Below are positions 34,839-44,520 of a DNA stretch of 64,000 nucleotides, in pieces. The notes below the pieces were generated by a model. It worked only from the letters and a program-made list of their open reading frames with translations. It was not told the DNA's origin and searched no databases. The stretch's first letter is position 1. Every line of letters begins with the position of its first letter. The stretch lies in contig NZ_VDMN01000003.1 of the NCBI RefSeq assembly GCF_006335145.1, forward strand, positions 496,001-560,000, given 5' to 3'. Made by a program: the position numbers and the translations under genes. The stretch is from Aliirhizobium smilacinae (GTDB lineage: Bacteria; Pseudomonadota; Alphaproteobacteria; Rhizobiales; Rhizobiaceae).

Positions 34839-37694
34839 CTACTGGCCAAGCCGTTCGAGCAGGGCCGGGACATGAACCTGATCAGCCTTGTAGTTGCCGG
34901 TCAGCATGTACATCATGATGTTGACGCCGGCGCGGTAGGCGTATTCGCGCTGCATGTCGTCCGGGGGCACGGTCGGCAGGACCGGTGCGCCCTGCTGGTC
35001 GACCGCCCAGGCGCCGGCCAGATCGTTGCCGGTGATCATGATCGGCGAAACACCGTCGCCACCCGAAGAAACCTGATTGGCACTGTTGCGCGCATCCTGA
35101 CGCGCCTCCACCCAAAGAGCGCTGCCATTGTAGCGGCCGGGGAAATTCGTCAGCAGATAAAAGGACCGCGCCAGGACGTGGTTTTCCGGTACGGGCTCCA
35201 GCGGCGGAATGTCGATATTGGCTAGAATCTGCTGTAGTCGTTCGCCATTCGGAGAGTTGCCGCCACCGCCGAGAGACGAATACTGGTCGCGGGTATCAAA
35301 CAATACGGTGCCGCCGTTGCGCATATAGGCATCGATGCGCGAGATCGCCGCCTGAGAAGGCATCGGTGCGTTGGCCGAGATCGGCCAGTAGATAATCGGA
35401 TAGAAGGAAAGCTCGTCTTTGGTGATGTCGATGCCGACAGGGTCGCCGGGCTCCAGCGTCGTGCGATAGGTGAGGAATTCGCTGAGGCCCATAAGCCCCT
35501 GTTCGGAAATGCGATCGACGTCTGCCTCACCTGTCACGACATAGGCAAGATGGGTCGTGTCGAGATGTTCGAGGATCTGTTCGTCGCCGGCCTTCGCACC
35601 GCTGCCTTCCGGCATTTCCTGCGCGGAAAGCGGGTTCGGGTGGGCGGTAACAAGGCCGAAGGCTATAGCTGCGATTGCGGCTGCTGCGGCACCCGAACGG
35701 CGGCTTTTGCCACCTCTGGCGTTCTTCGGCATACGGGAGAAGGCGCCGTTGATGAACAGCACGATCAGGCTATCGAGAATGAGCATGGCGAAAGCGGCCG
35801 CAAACAAAGCAGGGCGCAGCGATACGGCTTCACCACCGGCAAGCCCCTCGGGGGTAACGGCGCGGCCGATCGGGGCCGGGTCGAAAGCTGCAAGCTCTGC
35901 GCCGGGCGGCAAAAGGTTGACGGCGGAAAAACCGTCCTCGGTGCCGTAAAGGCCCGGTGGATGGTCGAAGGTCGCAGAGGGCGTCTCTCCAGCACGGATC
36001 ATGATCGGACGCACTCCACTTGTTTCGGTCGACAGCAGGCCGTCGGCAGTCAGAAGGCGATAGGCAGGAAGTGTTGCAGCTGCACCTTCCGAGCCTGCCG
36101 ATGCGGTGGTTGCTCCACCGGCACGGGCAAGCTGAACGACACGGCGCAGCATTTCGACGAAATTGCCCGACAGCGGCAGGTTGGACCATGTGGCTTCGGC
36201 ACTTGTGTGGAAGAGGACGAGGCGGCCGGCATCCACGTCCCGCGTGGTCACCAGCGGCGTGCCGTCCGCAAGGCTTGCCCAGGTGCGCTCGGCCAGATCC
36301 GGTGTCGGTTCGGCAAGAACCTGGCGGGTAACGGTGATGTCGGTCGCGCGCGGCATTCCAGCGAAGGGGCCGAAATTGGGGAAGTCTGCGAGCGATTGCG
36401 GCTCCGACCAGGACATGGCGCCGCCGAGCGCGCGTTCGCCCTGGCGCAGTCTGACTGGCACGAGCGGATCGTCTGCGGGGGCAGCCGCAAGTCGCGGGCC
36501 GGCGAAACGGATCAGCGTGCCGCCACGGGAAATCCACTGCTGAAGCGGCTGGTAGGTTTCGGCCGGCAGACGGCCGACATCGGCCATGATGATCGCAGAC
36601 GGGTTGTTTTCGAGGATCTGCGGAATGGCGACGGCAAGATCCGCGGTGTTGGTCTGGATGATGTCGGCATAAGGCGTCAGTGCGCGGTTGATGTAATAGA
36701 GCGGCTGCAGAAGGGGCTGGAAATCGCTGCCGCTCTCGCCGGAAATCAGCGCGATACGGCGACGCTTGAAGCCGTCATCGAGCAGGTGCGTGGCGCCGGC
36801 GGTCGCCATGCCGTCGATGCTGAGGCGGGCGAAGTCGTTGCGCAGTTCGAAGGGCGCTGAAATCTCGGCTGTCGCCATGCCGGAGCCGGCGGCAAAATCG
36901 ACCGTGCCTGAGGCGAGCGAGCGGCCCTGCTGGTCGAGCGCATTAACGGTCAACTGCTGTGGAGCGGCCGTATCGAGGCGGGTCGCGGTGACGGCCATGG
37001 TCTCGGAATTGTTGGTGGCACCGGTGAGGGCCACTGCGCCACGGCCGTCGCCCTGATACAGACGGATATCGGCGGGTGCGATGGCGGAGAGCGCCGTCAT
37101 CGCGTCAGCGTCACCGGGTGCAGCCACGCCATCGGAAATCAGCGCTACGGTGCCAAGCCGGTTGCCGTCGAGCGCCTCCTGCAGGGAGCGCACGGCGCGC
37201 AGGCGATCAGGGACAAGCGGCTTGGGTTCAGCAGCGGCAAGCTTGTCGCGTGCGGCGGCTGCCGTGCCGGCGGCCGGCTCGTTGCTGGTGTCAGCGGTGA
37301 AGGTCAGTGAAACCGGGACGTCGGCGCTTTCGGCCTCGTCGATCAGCATATTGACGGTTTCGACACGGCGCTCCCAGTCGATCGCGCTCGACCAGCCATT
37401 GTCGATCACCAGCGCAAGCGGGCCGCCGGAATTCAGCGAGCTGGCACGCGGGTTCATCACCGGATCGGCAATCGCCAGGATGACGGCTGCGGCGAGCAGC
37501 ATGCGCAACAGCGTCAACCACCAGGGGCTCTGTGACGGGGTTTCCTCGCGCTTCAATACGGTCGCGAGGATTCTCAGCGGCGGAAAAACCTCGGTTTTCG
37601 GGCGTGGCGGGGTGAGCCGCAGCAGCCACCAGATGGCCGGCAGAGACAGGAGGCCGAAGAGGATAAGCGGGTTGGCGAAGGCAAACGCGCTCAT
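34839..37694 (-). CDS. DUF4159 domain membrane protein (BatA-like N-terminus)
   Basis: 951 residues. The N-terminus (ANPLILFGLLSLPAIWWLLR then LTPPRPKTEVFPPLRIL) is the BatA/N-terminal double-transmembrane region found in aerotolerance-type proteins. A von Willebrand-like section follows (LALVIDNGWSSAIDWERRV), then a further membrane segment near 640-665, and a C-terminal DUF4159 domain (~700-940) with DELSFYPIIYWPIS and GGTVLFDTRDQYSS. The ATG overlaps the DUF58 stop (ATGA). It probably forms a membrane complex with its operon partners. Molecular function unknown. Confidence 0.88.
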   Translation of the reverse strand: MSAFAFANPLILFGLLSLPAIWWLLRLTPPRPKTEVFPPLRILATVLKREETPSQSPWWLTLLRMLLAAAVILAIADPVMNPRASSLNSGGPLALVIDNGWSSAIDWERRVETVNMLIDEAESADVPVSLTFTADTSNEPAAGTAAAARDKLAAAEPKPLVPDRLRAVRSLQEALDGNRLGTVALISDGVAAPGDADAMTALSAIAPADIRLYQGDGRGAVALTGATNNSETMAVTATRLDTAAPQQLTVNALDQQGRSLASGTVDFAAGSGMATAEISAPFELRNDFARLSIDGMATAGATHLLDDGFKRRRIALISGESGSDFQPLLQPLYYINRALTPYADIIQTNTADLAVAIPQILENNPSAIIMADVGRLPAETYQPLQQWISRGGTLIRFAGPRLAAAPADDPLVPVRLRQGERALGGAMSWSEPQSLADFPNFGPFAGMPRATDITVTRQVLAEPTPDLAERTWASLADGTPLVTTRDVDAGRLVLFHTSAEATWSNLPLSGNFVEMLRRVVQLARAGGATTASAGSEGAAATLPAYRLLTADGLLSTETSGVRPIMIRAGETPSATFDHPPGLYGTEDGFSAVNLLPPGAELAAFDPAPIGRAVTPEGLAGGEAVSLRPALFAAAFAMLILDSLIVLFINGAFSRMPKNARGGKSRRSGAAAAAIAAIAFGLVTAHPNPLSAQEMPEGSGAKAGDEQILEHLDTTHLAYVVTGEADVDRISEQGLMGLSEFLTYRTTLEPGDPVGIDITKDELSFYPIIYWPISANAPMPSQAAISRIDAYMRNGGTVLFDTRDQYSSLGGGGNSPNGERLQQILANIDIPPLEPVPENHVLARSFYLLTNFPGRYNGSALWVEARQDARNSANQVSSGGDGVSPIMITGNDLAGAWAVDQQGAPVLPTVPPDDMQREYAYRAGVNIMMYMLTGNYKADQVHVPALLERLGQ

Positions 37695-38608
37695 GTGCGG
37701 CCTCCCGGAAATGCTACGGGCATGCCGGAAAGATGGCTGTGAATGGTGACAAGCGCCTCTGAAGCCAGATGGTCGGTCCGATGGAAGGTGAAACTCCAGC
37801 CGAGACGGCGCAGGCCTTCGCCAAGCGCTTCGCGACGGGCGAGATAGGCGCGTTGGTAATCCTCGCGGATCGTTTCAGCGCGGCCGGAAGTCAGCTTCTC
37901 GCCGGTTTCCGGATCGGTGAATTCGGTGCGGCCGGTATAGGGGAATGTTTCCTCTGCCGGATCGGCGACCTCTATGACGTGGCCGCGCAGACCGCGCTTT
38001 CCGAGCGGCGAGATGCGCGACATGACGCTGTCGGCGTCATCGAGGAAATCACCGATCAAGACGATATCGCTCTGGCCGCGGATCATGTTGGTTTCCGGCA
38101 GGCCGGTGGTCAGCGGCGCGTGCATGATGGCCGTCGCCAGCCGCTCGGCGGCGTTGCGGGCCGAAACCGGCTCCATGATGCCGGGACATCCGATGCGTTC
38201 GCCGGAGCGGGCCAGGATTTCGGCGAGTGCCAGTATCAGCACCAGCGCGCGGCTTTCCTTGGAGACCATGGCGAAGGTCGATTTGTACATCATCGACGGC
38301 GACATGTCGGCCCAGAGCCAGATCGTATGGGCCGCTTCCCATTCGCGGTCGCGGACATAGGTATGGTCGTCGCGGGCGGAGCGGCGCCAGTCGATGCGCG
38401 ACAGGCTTTCGCCTTCCGCATAGGGGCGGAACTGCCAGAAGTTTTCGCCCATGCCACGCTTGCGCCGACCGTGCCAGCCGGCGATCACCGTGTTGGCGAT
38501 GCGCTTGGCTTCCACCATGCAATCGGGCACGAGCGCCGCACGCGCCTGGGCGCGGGAGAGGACTTCGCTGCTGGGTGTCTGCTCGACGATCTGGCCGATT
38601 GATGCCAC
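37691..38608 (-). CDS. DUF58 domain-containing protein
   Basis: 305 residues. The DUF58 core is at ~45-130: GRRKRGMGENFWQFRPYAEG, then ESLSRIDWRRSARDDHTYVR, with a following von Willebrand-like part (TIWLWADMSPSMMY has a DxSxS-like metal site variant). No membrane segment is evident. DUF58 proteins accompany MoxR ATPases and are thought to be chaperoned or remodelled by them. The gap to moxR is 28 bp. Confidence 0.9.
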   Translation of the reverse strand: MASIGQIVEQTPSSEVLSRAQARAALVPDCMVEAKRIANTVIAGWHGRRKRGMGENFWQFRPYAEGESLSRIDWRRSARDDHTYVRDREWEAAHTIWLWADMSPSMMYKSTFAMVSKESRALVLILALAEILARSGERIGCPGIMEPVSARNAAERLATAIMHAPLTTGLPETNMIRGQSDIVLIGDFLDDADSVMSRISPLGKRGLRGHVIEVADPAEETFPYTGRTEFTDPETGEKLTSGRAETIREDYQRAYLARREALGEGLRRLGWSFTFHRTDHLASEALVTIHSHLSGMPVAFPGGRT

Positions 38609-38636
38609 GCATTAGTCCTTTCAAGGAACCGGAGGA

Positions 38637-39650
38637 TTAACCTCGGGCCTGTTTTACCAGTCCGGCGATCACGTCACGCACCGACATGCCTTCGGCACGG
38701 GCGGCGAAGTTCAGGGCCATGCGGTGTTCGAGAACCGGTTCCGCCAACGCATAAACGTCGTCGAGCGAGGGGGCGAGACGTCCCTCGTAGAGCGCACGGG
38801 CACGGGCCGTCAGCATCAGCGACTGGCCGGCGCGCGGGCCGGGACCCCAGGCTACATGCCTGTCGGTATCGGCATTGCCGTGACCTGGACGGGCCGAGCG
38901 CACCAGCGAGAGGATGGCATCGACCACCTTGTCCGAGACCGGCATCTGGCGGATCAGCATCTGGATTTCCTGCAGGCGGGTACTGTCGATGACGCTGCGC
39001 GGCCGCGCTTCGGCAATGCCGGTGGTACCAAGCAGGATCTGCCTTTCGGCGGCGAGGTCCGGATAAAGAACGTCGACCTGCAGGAGGAAGCGGTCGAGCT
39101 GCGCTTCCGGCAGCGGATAGGTGCCTTCCTGCTCAAGCGGGTTCTGGGTCGCGAGCACGTGGAAGGGGGCGGGAAGGTCGAAACGCTGGCCGGCGACGGT
39201 TATGTGATATTCCTGCATGGACTGCAGAAGCGCCGACTGGGTGCGTGGCGAGGCACGGTTGATTTCGTCGGCCATCAGCAGTTGGGCGAAGATTGGTCCC
39301 TTGACGAAGCGGAACGAGCGTCTGCCATTCTCGTCGCTGTCCATGACTTCCGAGCCGAGAATATCCGAAGGCATCAGGTCGGGGGTGAACTGGATGCGGT
39401 TGGAATCCAGTCCGAGCACGGTGCCGAGCGTGGTCACCAGTTTGGTCTTGGCGAGGCCGGGAACACCGACGAGCAGGGCATGGCCGCCGGAGAGAACGGC
39501 GAGAAGCGTGTTTTCCACCACCCGTTCCTGGCCGAAGATGACTTTTGCCACTTCCTCGCGGATGGCGGCAATATCGGCCAGCGCTTTTTCGGCAGCGGCG
39601 ACGATCGCCTTCTCGTCAAGAACGGCCTCGGTTGGATTCATCACGCCCAT
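38637..39650 (-). CDS. MoxR-family AAA+ ATPase
   Basis: 337 residues from the ATG at 39650, with GGAG six bases upstream; an in-frame start at 39668 is weaker. Walker A is GVPGLAKTKLV, Walker B is LLMADEINRASP, and the sensor region includes ATQNPLEQEGTYPLPEAQLD. It is a cytoplasmic ATPase that likely assembles or activates the von Willebrand-domain proteins encoded downstream. First gene of a six-gene operon, divergent from the DUF1285 operon across 192 bp that must hold both promoters. Confidence 0.95.
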   Translation of the reverse strand: MGVMNPTEAVLDEKAIVAAAEKALADIAAIREEVAKVIFGQERVVENTLLAVLSGGHALLVGVPGLAKTKLVTTLGTVLGLDSNRIQFTPDLMPSDILGSEVMDSDENGRRSFRFVKGPIFAQLLMADEINRASPRTQSALLQSMQEYHITVAGQRFDLPAPFHVLATQNPLEQEGTYPLPEAQLDRFLLQVDVLYPDLAAERQILLGTTGIAEARPRSVIDSTRLQEIQMLIRQMPVSDKVVDAILSLVRSARPGHGNADTDRHVAWGPGPRAGQSLMLTARARALYEGRLAPSLDDVYALAEPVLEHRMALNFAARAEGMSVRDVIAGLVKQARG

Positions 39651-39842
39651 GTCGTTCTCCATGATCAAGGTCGATATTCACACGCCGGTCGGCCTTTTGC
39701 CCTCAGCACGAGTCGTTGCACTGCAGCAAGCACATTAGCCTCAGAAGTTATTACCCGAAATAAGGCTGACAAGCTCGCTTCGAATGACTATCTCGTGAGG
39801 AACGAACGCGACGGTCAACGATTAATTTCGAACCGGGACTGA

Positions 39843-40469
39843 ATGATGGCAGCAGAAACGATTAATTCGGCCTCCGACGCCGCCGGCCTTGCGGCCATGA
39901 TTTCGCGCGCTGCCGAGCAATCGGGGGCCGGAAAGCGTGGCCTGCCGCCCGTCGACAGATGGAATCCGCCCTTTTGCGGCGATCTCGACATGGAAATCCG
40001 CGCAGATGGCACATGGTTCTATATGGGCACACCAATCGGTCGCGAACCGCTGGTGAGGCTGTTTTCCACCGTTCTTCGTCGCGACGAGGACGGTAAAACA
40101 TATCTCGTCACGCCTGTGGAAAAGGTGGGAATTCGCGTGGCCGATGCGCCGTTCCTGGCTGTCGAGATGCAGGTCGGCGAACGTGACGGTTCTCCGCTCA
40201 TCACATTCCGCACGAATGTTGGTGACGTGGTGGAGGTCGATTCCGCTCATCCGCTACGTTTCGAGACGGTTGGCGATGATCGGCAGCTTAAGCCCTATCT
40301 GCTGGTGCGGGGCAGGCTGGAGGCGCTGGTTTCGCGAGCTGTCATGTATGATCTGGTCGAGTTGGGGGACGTAATCGAGATCGACGGCGTCGAGATGTTC
40401 GCCCTGCGGTCCGGTGGCGAGGTTTTTCCGATCATGCCGGCGGCTGAACTGGAGCGGCTGGCCTCATGA
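39843..40469 (+). CDS. DUF1285 domain-containing protein
   Basis: 208 residues; two adjacent ATGs at 39843 and 39846. PPVDRWNPPFCGDLDMEIRA and DGTWFYMGTPIGREPLVRLF are the DUF1285 signature. The C-terminal half is a beta-rich domain with YLLVRGRLEALVSRAVMYDL. Function unknown. The stop overlaps the NUDIX start by ATGA. The order DUF1285-NUDIX-cca is conserved in rhizobia as far as I know. Confidence 0.9.
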   Translation: MMAAETINSASDAAGLAAMISRAAEQSGAGKRGLPPVDRWNPPFCGDLDMEIRADGTWFYMGTPIGREPLVRLFSTVLRRDEDGKTYLVTPVEKVGIRVADAPFLAVEMQVGERDGSPLITFRTNVGDVVEVDSAHPLRFETVGDDRQLKPYLLVRGRLEALVSRAVMYDLVELGDVIEIDGVEMFALRSGGEVFPIMPAAELERLAS

Positions 40470-41116
40470 GTGATCTCACCCTCGATAATGTGGCGCGGTT
40501 TTCGGCCGACGGGTTTCGACAGCGCGCTCTGCACCAGAGCGGCGGACCGCTCGATACTGCCTGGCGCGATCATGGCGATCATCTGCTCAATCCGCAATTC
40601 GTCGATATTACTCGGGAGCTGAAGCTTCGCGACGCGGCCGTGCTCGTACCGGTCGTCGATGACGGCGATGAAGCGAAGATTATCCTGACGCAGCGGACGG
40701 CGACACTGCGGAAACATTCCGGCCAGATCGCTTTTCCTGGTGGTGCGGTAGACCCGGAGGACGGGTCGCCGGAAGACGCTGCCTTGCGCGAGGCGCGCGA
40801 GGAGATCGGGCTCGATCCGCGCTTCGTCGAACCGCTGGCGCGGCTGCCGCAATATTACGCGATGACGGGCTTTCGCATCACGCCGGTTCTGTCGGTCGTC
40901 CAGCGCGGCTTCGACCTGAAGCTCAATCCGACCGAAGTGGACGACGTTTTCGAGGTGCCGCTGTCGTTTCTGATGAACGAGGCGAACCATCAGCGGGGCA
41001 GCCGCCAGTTCAATGGCAGCGAACGGCATTTTTATCTCATGCCATACGAGAACCGCAATATATGGGGGATCACGGCGGGTATCCTCCGCACCCTTTATGA
41101 AAGGCTTTATGCATGA
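40466..41116 (+). CDS. NUDIX hydrolase, CoA pyrophosphatase type
   Basis: 216 residues. The motif LRKHSGQIAFPGG just before the Nudix box is the mark of the coenzyme A pyrophosphatase (NudL/PCD1) group. The Nudix box is GGAVDPEDGSPEDAALREA then REEIGL, fully conserved. It would split CoA and its derivatives into 3',5'-ADP and phosphopantetheine. Overlaps both neighbours by 4 bp, so tightly coupled. Confidence 0.93.
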   Translation: MSDLTLDNVARFSADGFRQRALHQSGGPLDTAWRDHGDHLLNPQFVDITRELKLRDAAVLVPVVDDGDEAKIILTQRTATLRKHSGQIAFPGGAVDPEDGSPEDAALREAREEIGLDPRFVEPLARLPQYYAMTGFRITPVLSVVQRGFDLKLNPTEVDDVFEVPLSFLMNEANHQRGSRQFNGSERHFYLMPYENRNIWGITAGILRTLYERLYA

Positions 41117-42375
41117 CTTCTGTGGCTGGCGAGACCTGGTTCCGGGATGCTGCCGTACAGCGCATTCTGGCGCTGCTCAACGCAGACGGTGGCGAGGCGC
41201 GGGTTGCCGGCGGTGCCGTGCGCAATGCTCTCATGGGGATCGCCGTCGCGGATGTGGATATCGCAACGACGCTCAGACCCGAGGTGGTTGTCGAGCGGGC
41301 GAGCGGGGCCGGTATCAAGGCGGTGCCGACCGGGATCGAACACGGAACCGTGACATTGGTCCTCGATGGCCGTGGTTTCGAGGTGACGACGCTTCGTCGC
41401 GATATCGAGACGGACGGACGACATGCCGTTGTCGAGTTCGGCACCGACTGGAAGGCGGATGCCGAACGGCGCGACCTGACCATCAACGCGCTCTATGCGG
41501 ATATGCGGGGCGAGGTGATCGATCTCGTCGAAGGTTTGAAGGATATCAGCAGCCGAACGGTGCGCTTCATCGGCGATGCCTCACAGCGGATTGCCGAGGA
41601 CCATCTTCGCATCCTGCGGTTCTTTCGCTTCTTCGCCTATTACGGTTCCGGCCGTCCCGATGCGGATGGATTGCGGGCCTGTGCGCGGGCAAAGGAAAAG
41701 CTTTCCAGCCTTTCGGCCGAGCGTGTGTGGACGGAAACGAAGAAGCTGCTTGCGGCACCCGATCCGTCGCGGGCGCTTTTGTGGATGCGCCAGTCCGGAG
41801 TTCTGACGCAGATACTGCCCGAGAGCGAGAAATGGGGCATCGACGGTATCCACAGTCTTGTCGCCGCTGAAAAGTCACTTGGATGGAAAGCGGAGCCGCT
41901 GCTGCGGCTTTCGGCCATGGTGCCGCCCGACGGGCAAAGGCTTGAAGCGCTTGCCAAGCGTCTGAGGCTGTCGAATGCGGATGCGCTGAAACTTGAGCGG
42001 TGGGCGTCGACGCCCATGCCGCCGGACGAGGTGACGGATGTCGGTTTTACCCGGCTGCTTTATCGTCACGGGACGGATGGCATTCTTACCCGTATCAAGC
42101 TGGCGCTGGCATCTGCACGGGCCGCCGTCGAGGGCGATCCGGTGGCGATGCGCAAGAGCGCCCGCCTGTCGCAACTGCTGACGACGGCGGAAAACTACGT
42201 GAAGCCGAATTTCCCGCTTTCGGGTGCGGATGTCGTGGCCGCGGGCGTACCCGCAGGCAAGCGGGTCGGCGAGGTGCTGAAGGAACTCGAAGAGTTCTGG
42301 ATCAGCCGCAATTTTCTGCCCGAGCGGCCCGAACTGGCCGCCCGGCTGGAAACCATGGTGAGCGAGAAAAACTAG
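41113..42375 (+). CDS. cca: CCA tRNA nucleotidyltransferase / poly(A) polymerase family
   Basis: 420 residues. The N-terminal nucleotidyltransferase core has RVAGGAVRNALMG and the metal-binding DVDIAT (class II Pol-beta-type). KADAERRDLTINALYADMRG and the FIGDASQRIAEDHLRILRFF block follow. The C-terminal helical part is tRNA-binding. It adds or repairs the 3'-CCA of tRNA. Last gene of its operon. A palindromic repeat begins at the base after its stop. Confidence 0.95.
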   Translation: MTSVAGETWFRDAAVQRILALLNADGGEARVAGGAVRNALMGIAVADVDIATTLRPEVVVERASGAGIKAVPTGIEHGTVTLVLDGRGFEVTTLRRDIETDGRHAVVEFGTDWKADAERRDLTINALYADMRGEVIDLVEGLKDISSRTVRFIGDASQRIAEDHLRILRFFRFFAYYGSGRPDADGLRACARAKEKLSSLSAERVWTETKKLLAAPDPSRALLWMRQSGVLTQILPESEKWGIDGIHSLVAAEKSLGWKAEPLLRLSAMVPPDGQRLEALAKRLRLSNADALKLERWASTPMPPDEVTDVGFTRLLYRHGTDGILTRIKLALASARAAVEGDPVAMRKSARLSQLLTTAENYVKPNFPLSGADVVAAGVPAGKRVGEVLKELEEFWISRNFLPERPELAARLETMVSEKN

Positions 42376-42423
42376 AGCAATTCCGGACGCAAAACCGGTT
42401 CTCGCTTTTGCTGGAATTGCTTT
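42376..42423. repeat. Rhizobial short palindromic repeat, copy 1
   Basis: AGCAATTCC (42376-42384) pairs with GGAATTGCT (42413-42421). An inner GCAAAA/TTTTGC pair completes a bulged hairpin. The core CGCAAAACCGG...CGCTTTTGCTGGAA recurs at 62082-62126. It immediately follows the cca stop and may also act as a terminator. Confidence 0.8.
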
Positions 42424-42432
42424 AGCGACCGT

Positions 42433-42621
42433 TCAGGCCGGCGCCTTCTCCTCGTTACGGATACGCGCCTTGATGTTCTCCACCATGGTTTCGCGGATGA
42501 TCTGCTCGCCGTGATCGCTACGCATGTGGGCAACGGCCCGGCGTACGACCTCTGCATCTTCTTCGGCGCGCGTGTGCCACTGGCAGCCGGGCACGAGTGT
42601 GCCGCATTCGAAAAGCCGCAT
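42433..42621 (-). CDS. DUF1059 small protein
   Basis: 62 residues; GGGAGGT seven bases before the ATG. MRLFECGTLVPGCQWHTRAE and VVRRAVAHMRSDHGEQIIR match the DUF1059 family of small proteins predicted to bind metal, with Cys at 6 and 13 and His at 16, 31 and 37. The C-terminal ~20 residues are charged (NIKARIRNEEKAPA). Function unknown. Confidence 0.88.
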   Translation of the reverse strand: MRLFECGTLVPGCQWHTRAEEDAEVVRRAVAHMRSDHGEQIIRETMVENIKARIRNEEKAPA

Positions 42622-42740
42622 GGCGATTACCTCCCTGTGGTTGATGTCGGCCGCCCTCTCATCGGGCGACCGAAACTAAACCGGCAGAAGCTGCAGGAGT
42701 TCCGCGATGTTTCTGCCTTTGGTCTTCCAGAGGCTGCGGG

Positions 42741-43013
42741 TTAATCCCGCATGGCCCAGGAGTGGAATACCGAGCCGACCGCGGGTCTCGCCGTTGCAGC
42801 GGGCTTGTTATTGGCTGCGGATGATTCCGACTGCTTGCCAGCGAGCTGGCGTTTTACCTGGGCGATGCAGAAGGAAAGCGGCAGCTCACCGCCGCTCTTG
42901 ACCCTCATCTCCGTCGCGAGGCGGTCGATCAGGTCGGATTTGTCGATTATTCTGGAGTCTGTGCCGCTATTGGTGGGTGCGGCAGGCAGGGGCATGCTCT
43001 TCGATGCAGTCAT
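42741..43013 (-). CDS. Small hypothetical protein
   Basis: 90 residues from the ATG at 43013, preceded by GGGAGGAG. There is no signal peptide. Charged helical middle (DKSDLIDRLATEMRVKSGGE) and a single Cys in SFCIAQVKRQLAGK. The region looks like an ordinary small cytoplasmic protein. I do not recognise it. Confidence 0.6.
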   Translation of the reverse strand: MTASKSMPLPAAPTNSGTDSRIIDKSDLIDRLATEMRVKSGGELPLSFCIAQVKRQLAGKQSESSAANNKPAATARPAVGSVFHSWAMRD

Positions 43014-43138
43014 CGGATACTCCTCCCAGTGGATCTTCACAGATTAACACCGGGAGAGACGATTCGTGTATGATATTTGTCAAATGTACGATGCCGTACG
43101 AAAAATAAATCGTGAGCTGTCGTGATCCTGCCGGCCTA

Positions 43139-44053
43139 TCAAAGCCAGCGAACGGCCGGGGGCAGGGACGACAGGATGGATTCGACATTGCCGCCTGTTT
43201 TCAGGCCGAAGATCGTGCCACGGTCGTAAAGCAGGTTGAACTCCACATAGCGGCCACGGCGAACAAGCTGCTCGTCACGCTGTTCTTCCGTCCAGGGTTT
43301 GTTGAAATTGGCCCGGACGATGCGCGGGTAGACGAGGTTGAAGGCGCGTCCGACATCCTGAACGAAGGCCAGATCCGCATTCCAGCCGCCTTTTTCTTCC
43401 GAGGATTGCAGCCAGTCGAAAAAGATACCGCCGATGCCGCGATGCTCGTTGCGATGCTTCAAAAAGAAATACTCGTCGCACCAGGCCTTGTACCGCGGGT
43501 AATCAGCCACCGCCTCGTGCCGCTGGCAGGTGATTTCCATCACTCTGTGGAAAAGCTGGGTGTCCGGATCTTCCTGCGTGCGCCGGTCATTCAGCATGGG
43601 TGTCAGGTCGGCACCGCCGCCGAACCAGTGGCTGGAGGTCACGACCATGCGGGTGTTCATGTGAACGGTCGGCACATTGGGATTGACCGGATGGGCGATC
43701 AGCGAAATGCCGGATGCCCAGAAACGCGGATCCTGTTCGGCACCGGGGATCTGATTGCGAAAATCCGCAGAAAACTCGCCATGGACGGTGGATGTGTGGA
43801 CGCCGACCTTTTCGAACACCCGGCCTTCCATCATCGACATGCGGCCACCGCCACCGGCGCCGCCATCCCGAAACCAGTCCTTACCCGTGAACGTGCCTGC
43901 CGGCTGGTCTGACAGGACACCCGTCAGTTCCTGTTCGAGAGTTTCGAACGACGTGCAGATCTTGTCGCGCAGGCTTTCGAACCAGGCGCGGGCAATCTGC
44001 TTCCGGTCCTCGATGTCCTCGGGCAGGCCTTTCGGCAGGTTCGGTCGTTCCAT
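43139..44053 (-). CDS. hemF: Aerobic coproporphyrinogen III oxidase
   Basis: 304 residues from the ATG at 44053, preceded by GAGGAAA. It performs the oxygen-dependent double decarboxylation of coproporphyrinogen III to protoporphyrinogen IX in haem synthesis. Conserved blocks: [31 protein letters not shown] and [16 protein letters not shown]. An upstream extension to 44164 lacks start signals. Monocistronic in appearance; no FNR-type box was found directly upstream. Confidence 0.97.
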   Translation of the reverse strand: MERPNLPKGLPEDIEDRKQIARAWFESLRDKICTSFETLEQELTGVLSDQPAGTFTGKDWFRDGGAGGGGRMSMMEGRVFEKVGVHTSTVHGEFSADFRNQIPGAEQDPRFWASGISLIAHPVNPNVPTVHMNTRMVVTSSHWFGGGADLTPMLNDRRTQEDPDTQLFHRVMEITCQRHEAVADYPRYKAWCDEYFFLKHRNEHRGIGGIFFDWLQSSEEKGGWNADLAFVQDVGRAFNLVYPRIVRANFNKPWTEEQRDEQLVRRGRYVEFNLLYDRGTIFGLKTGGNVESILSSLPPAVRWL

Positions 44054-44234
44054 TGCGTTTCCTCTCGTCGTCAGGCGGTCGATTCGTCTCCTCGAGCATG
44101 GCCATAACAGCAATGGCTTTCGCAGGCCATTCCATGAACGATACCGGAGTTTCTTAGCTGTCAAAATCTGACTCGCAAAACGTGCAGACCACGCTTATCT
44201 TCGTTCATTAGCAAGGTGCGGATGAGAGGCTCTC

Positions 44235-44492
44235 ATGGCGAAATTCACACCACCGCCGCTCGATGGCTTGAAGCGGCGCATCGACCGCCACCGGCAGCAA
44301 ATGGCCGGCGAGCGTTCCGGCATGTTCGTGCGCGAAACCTTTCAGATGTCGCGAATAGAGGCGCGCGAAAAGGCGCGGGAATGGTTCGAGGAATTCCCCA
44401 AGGCTGCCTACTGGACCGAAGTGGAAAGCTGGCGCCAGCTGGACGGAGACCAGATCGAATTCACCATGCGCCGCCTGCCGACAGCCGACTGA
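44235..44492 (+). CDS. Small conserved-looking hypothetical protein
   Basis: 85 residues, GAGAGG before the ATG. Basic N-terminus (LKRRIDRHRQQMAGE) and EKAREWFEEFPKAAYWTEVE then SWRQLDGDQIEFTMRRLPTA. No signal peptide, no Cys. The sequence looks like a real small alpha/beta protein. Family not recognised. It is convergent with the Na/Pi gene, 28 bp apart. Confidence 0.65.
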   Translation: MAKFTPPPLDGLKRRIDRHRQQMAGERSGMFVRETFQMSRIEAREKAREWFEEFPKAAYWTEVESWRQLDGDQIEFTMRRLPTAD

Positions 44493-44520
44493 TCTTGCCA
44501 GTGGCATTATATCGCCGATC

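Noticed and set aside
44054..44164. FNR-type box upstream of hemF
   Set aside because: hemF is oxygen-linked, so I looked, but no TTGAT-N4-ATCAA or close variant is present.
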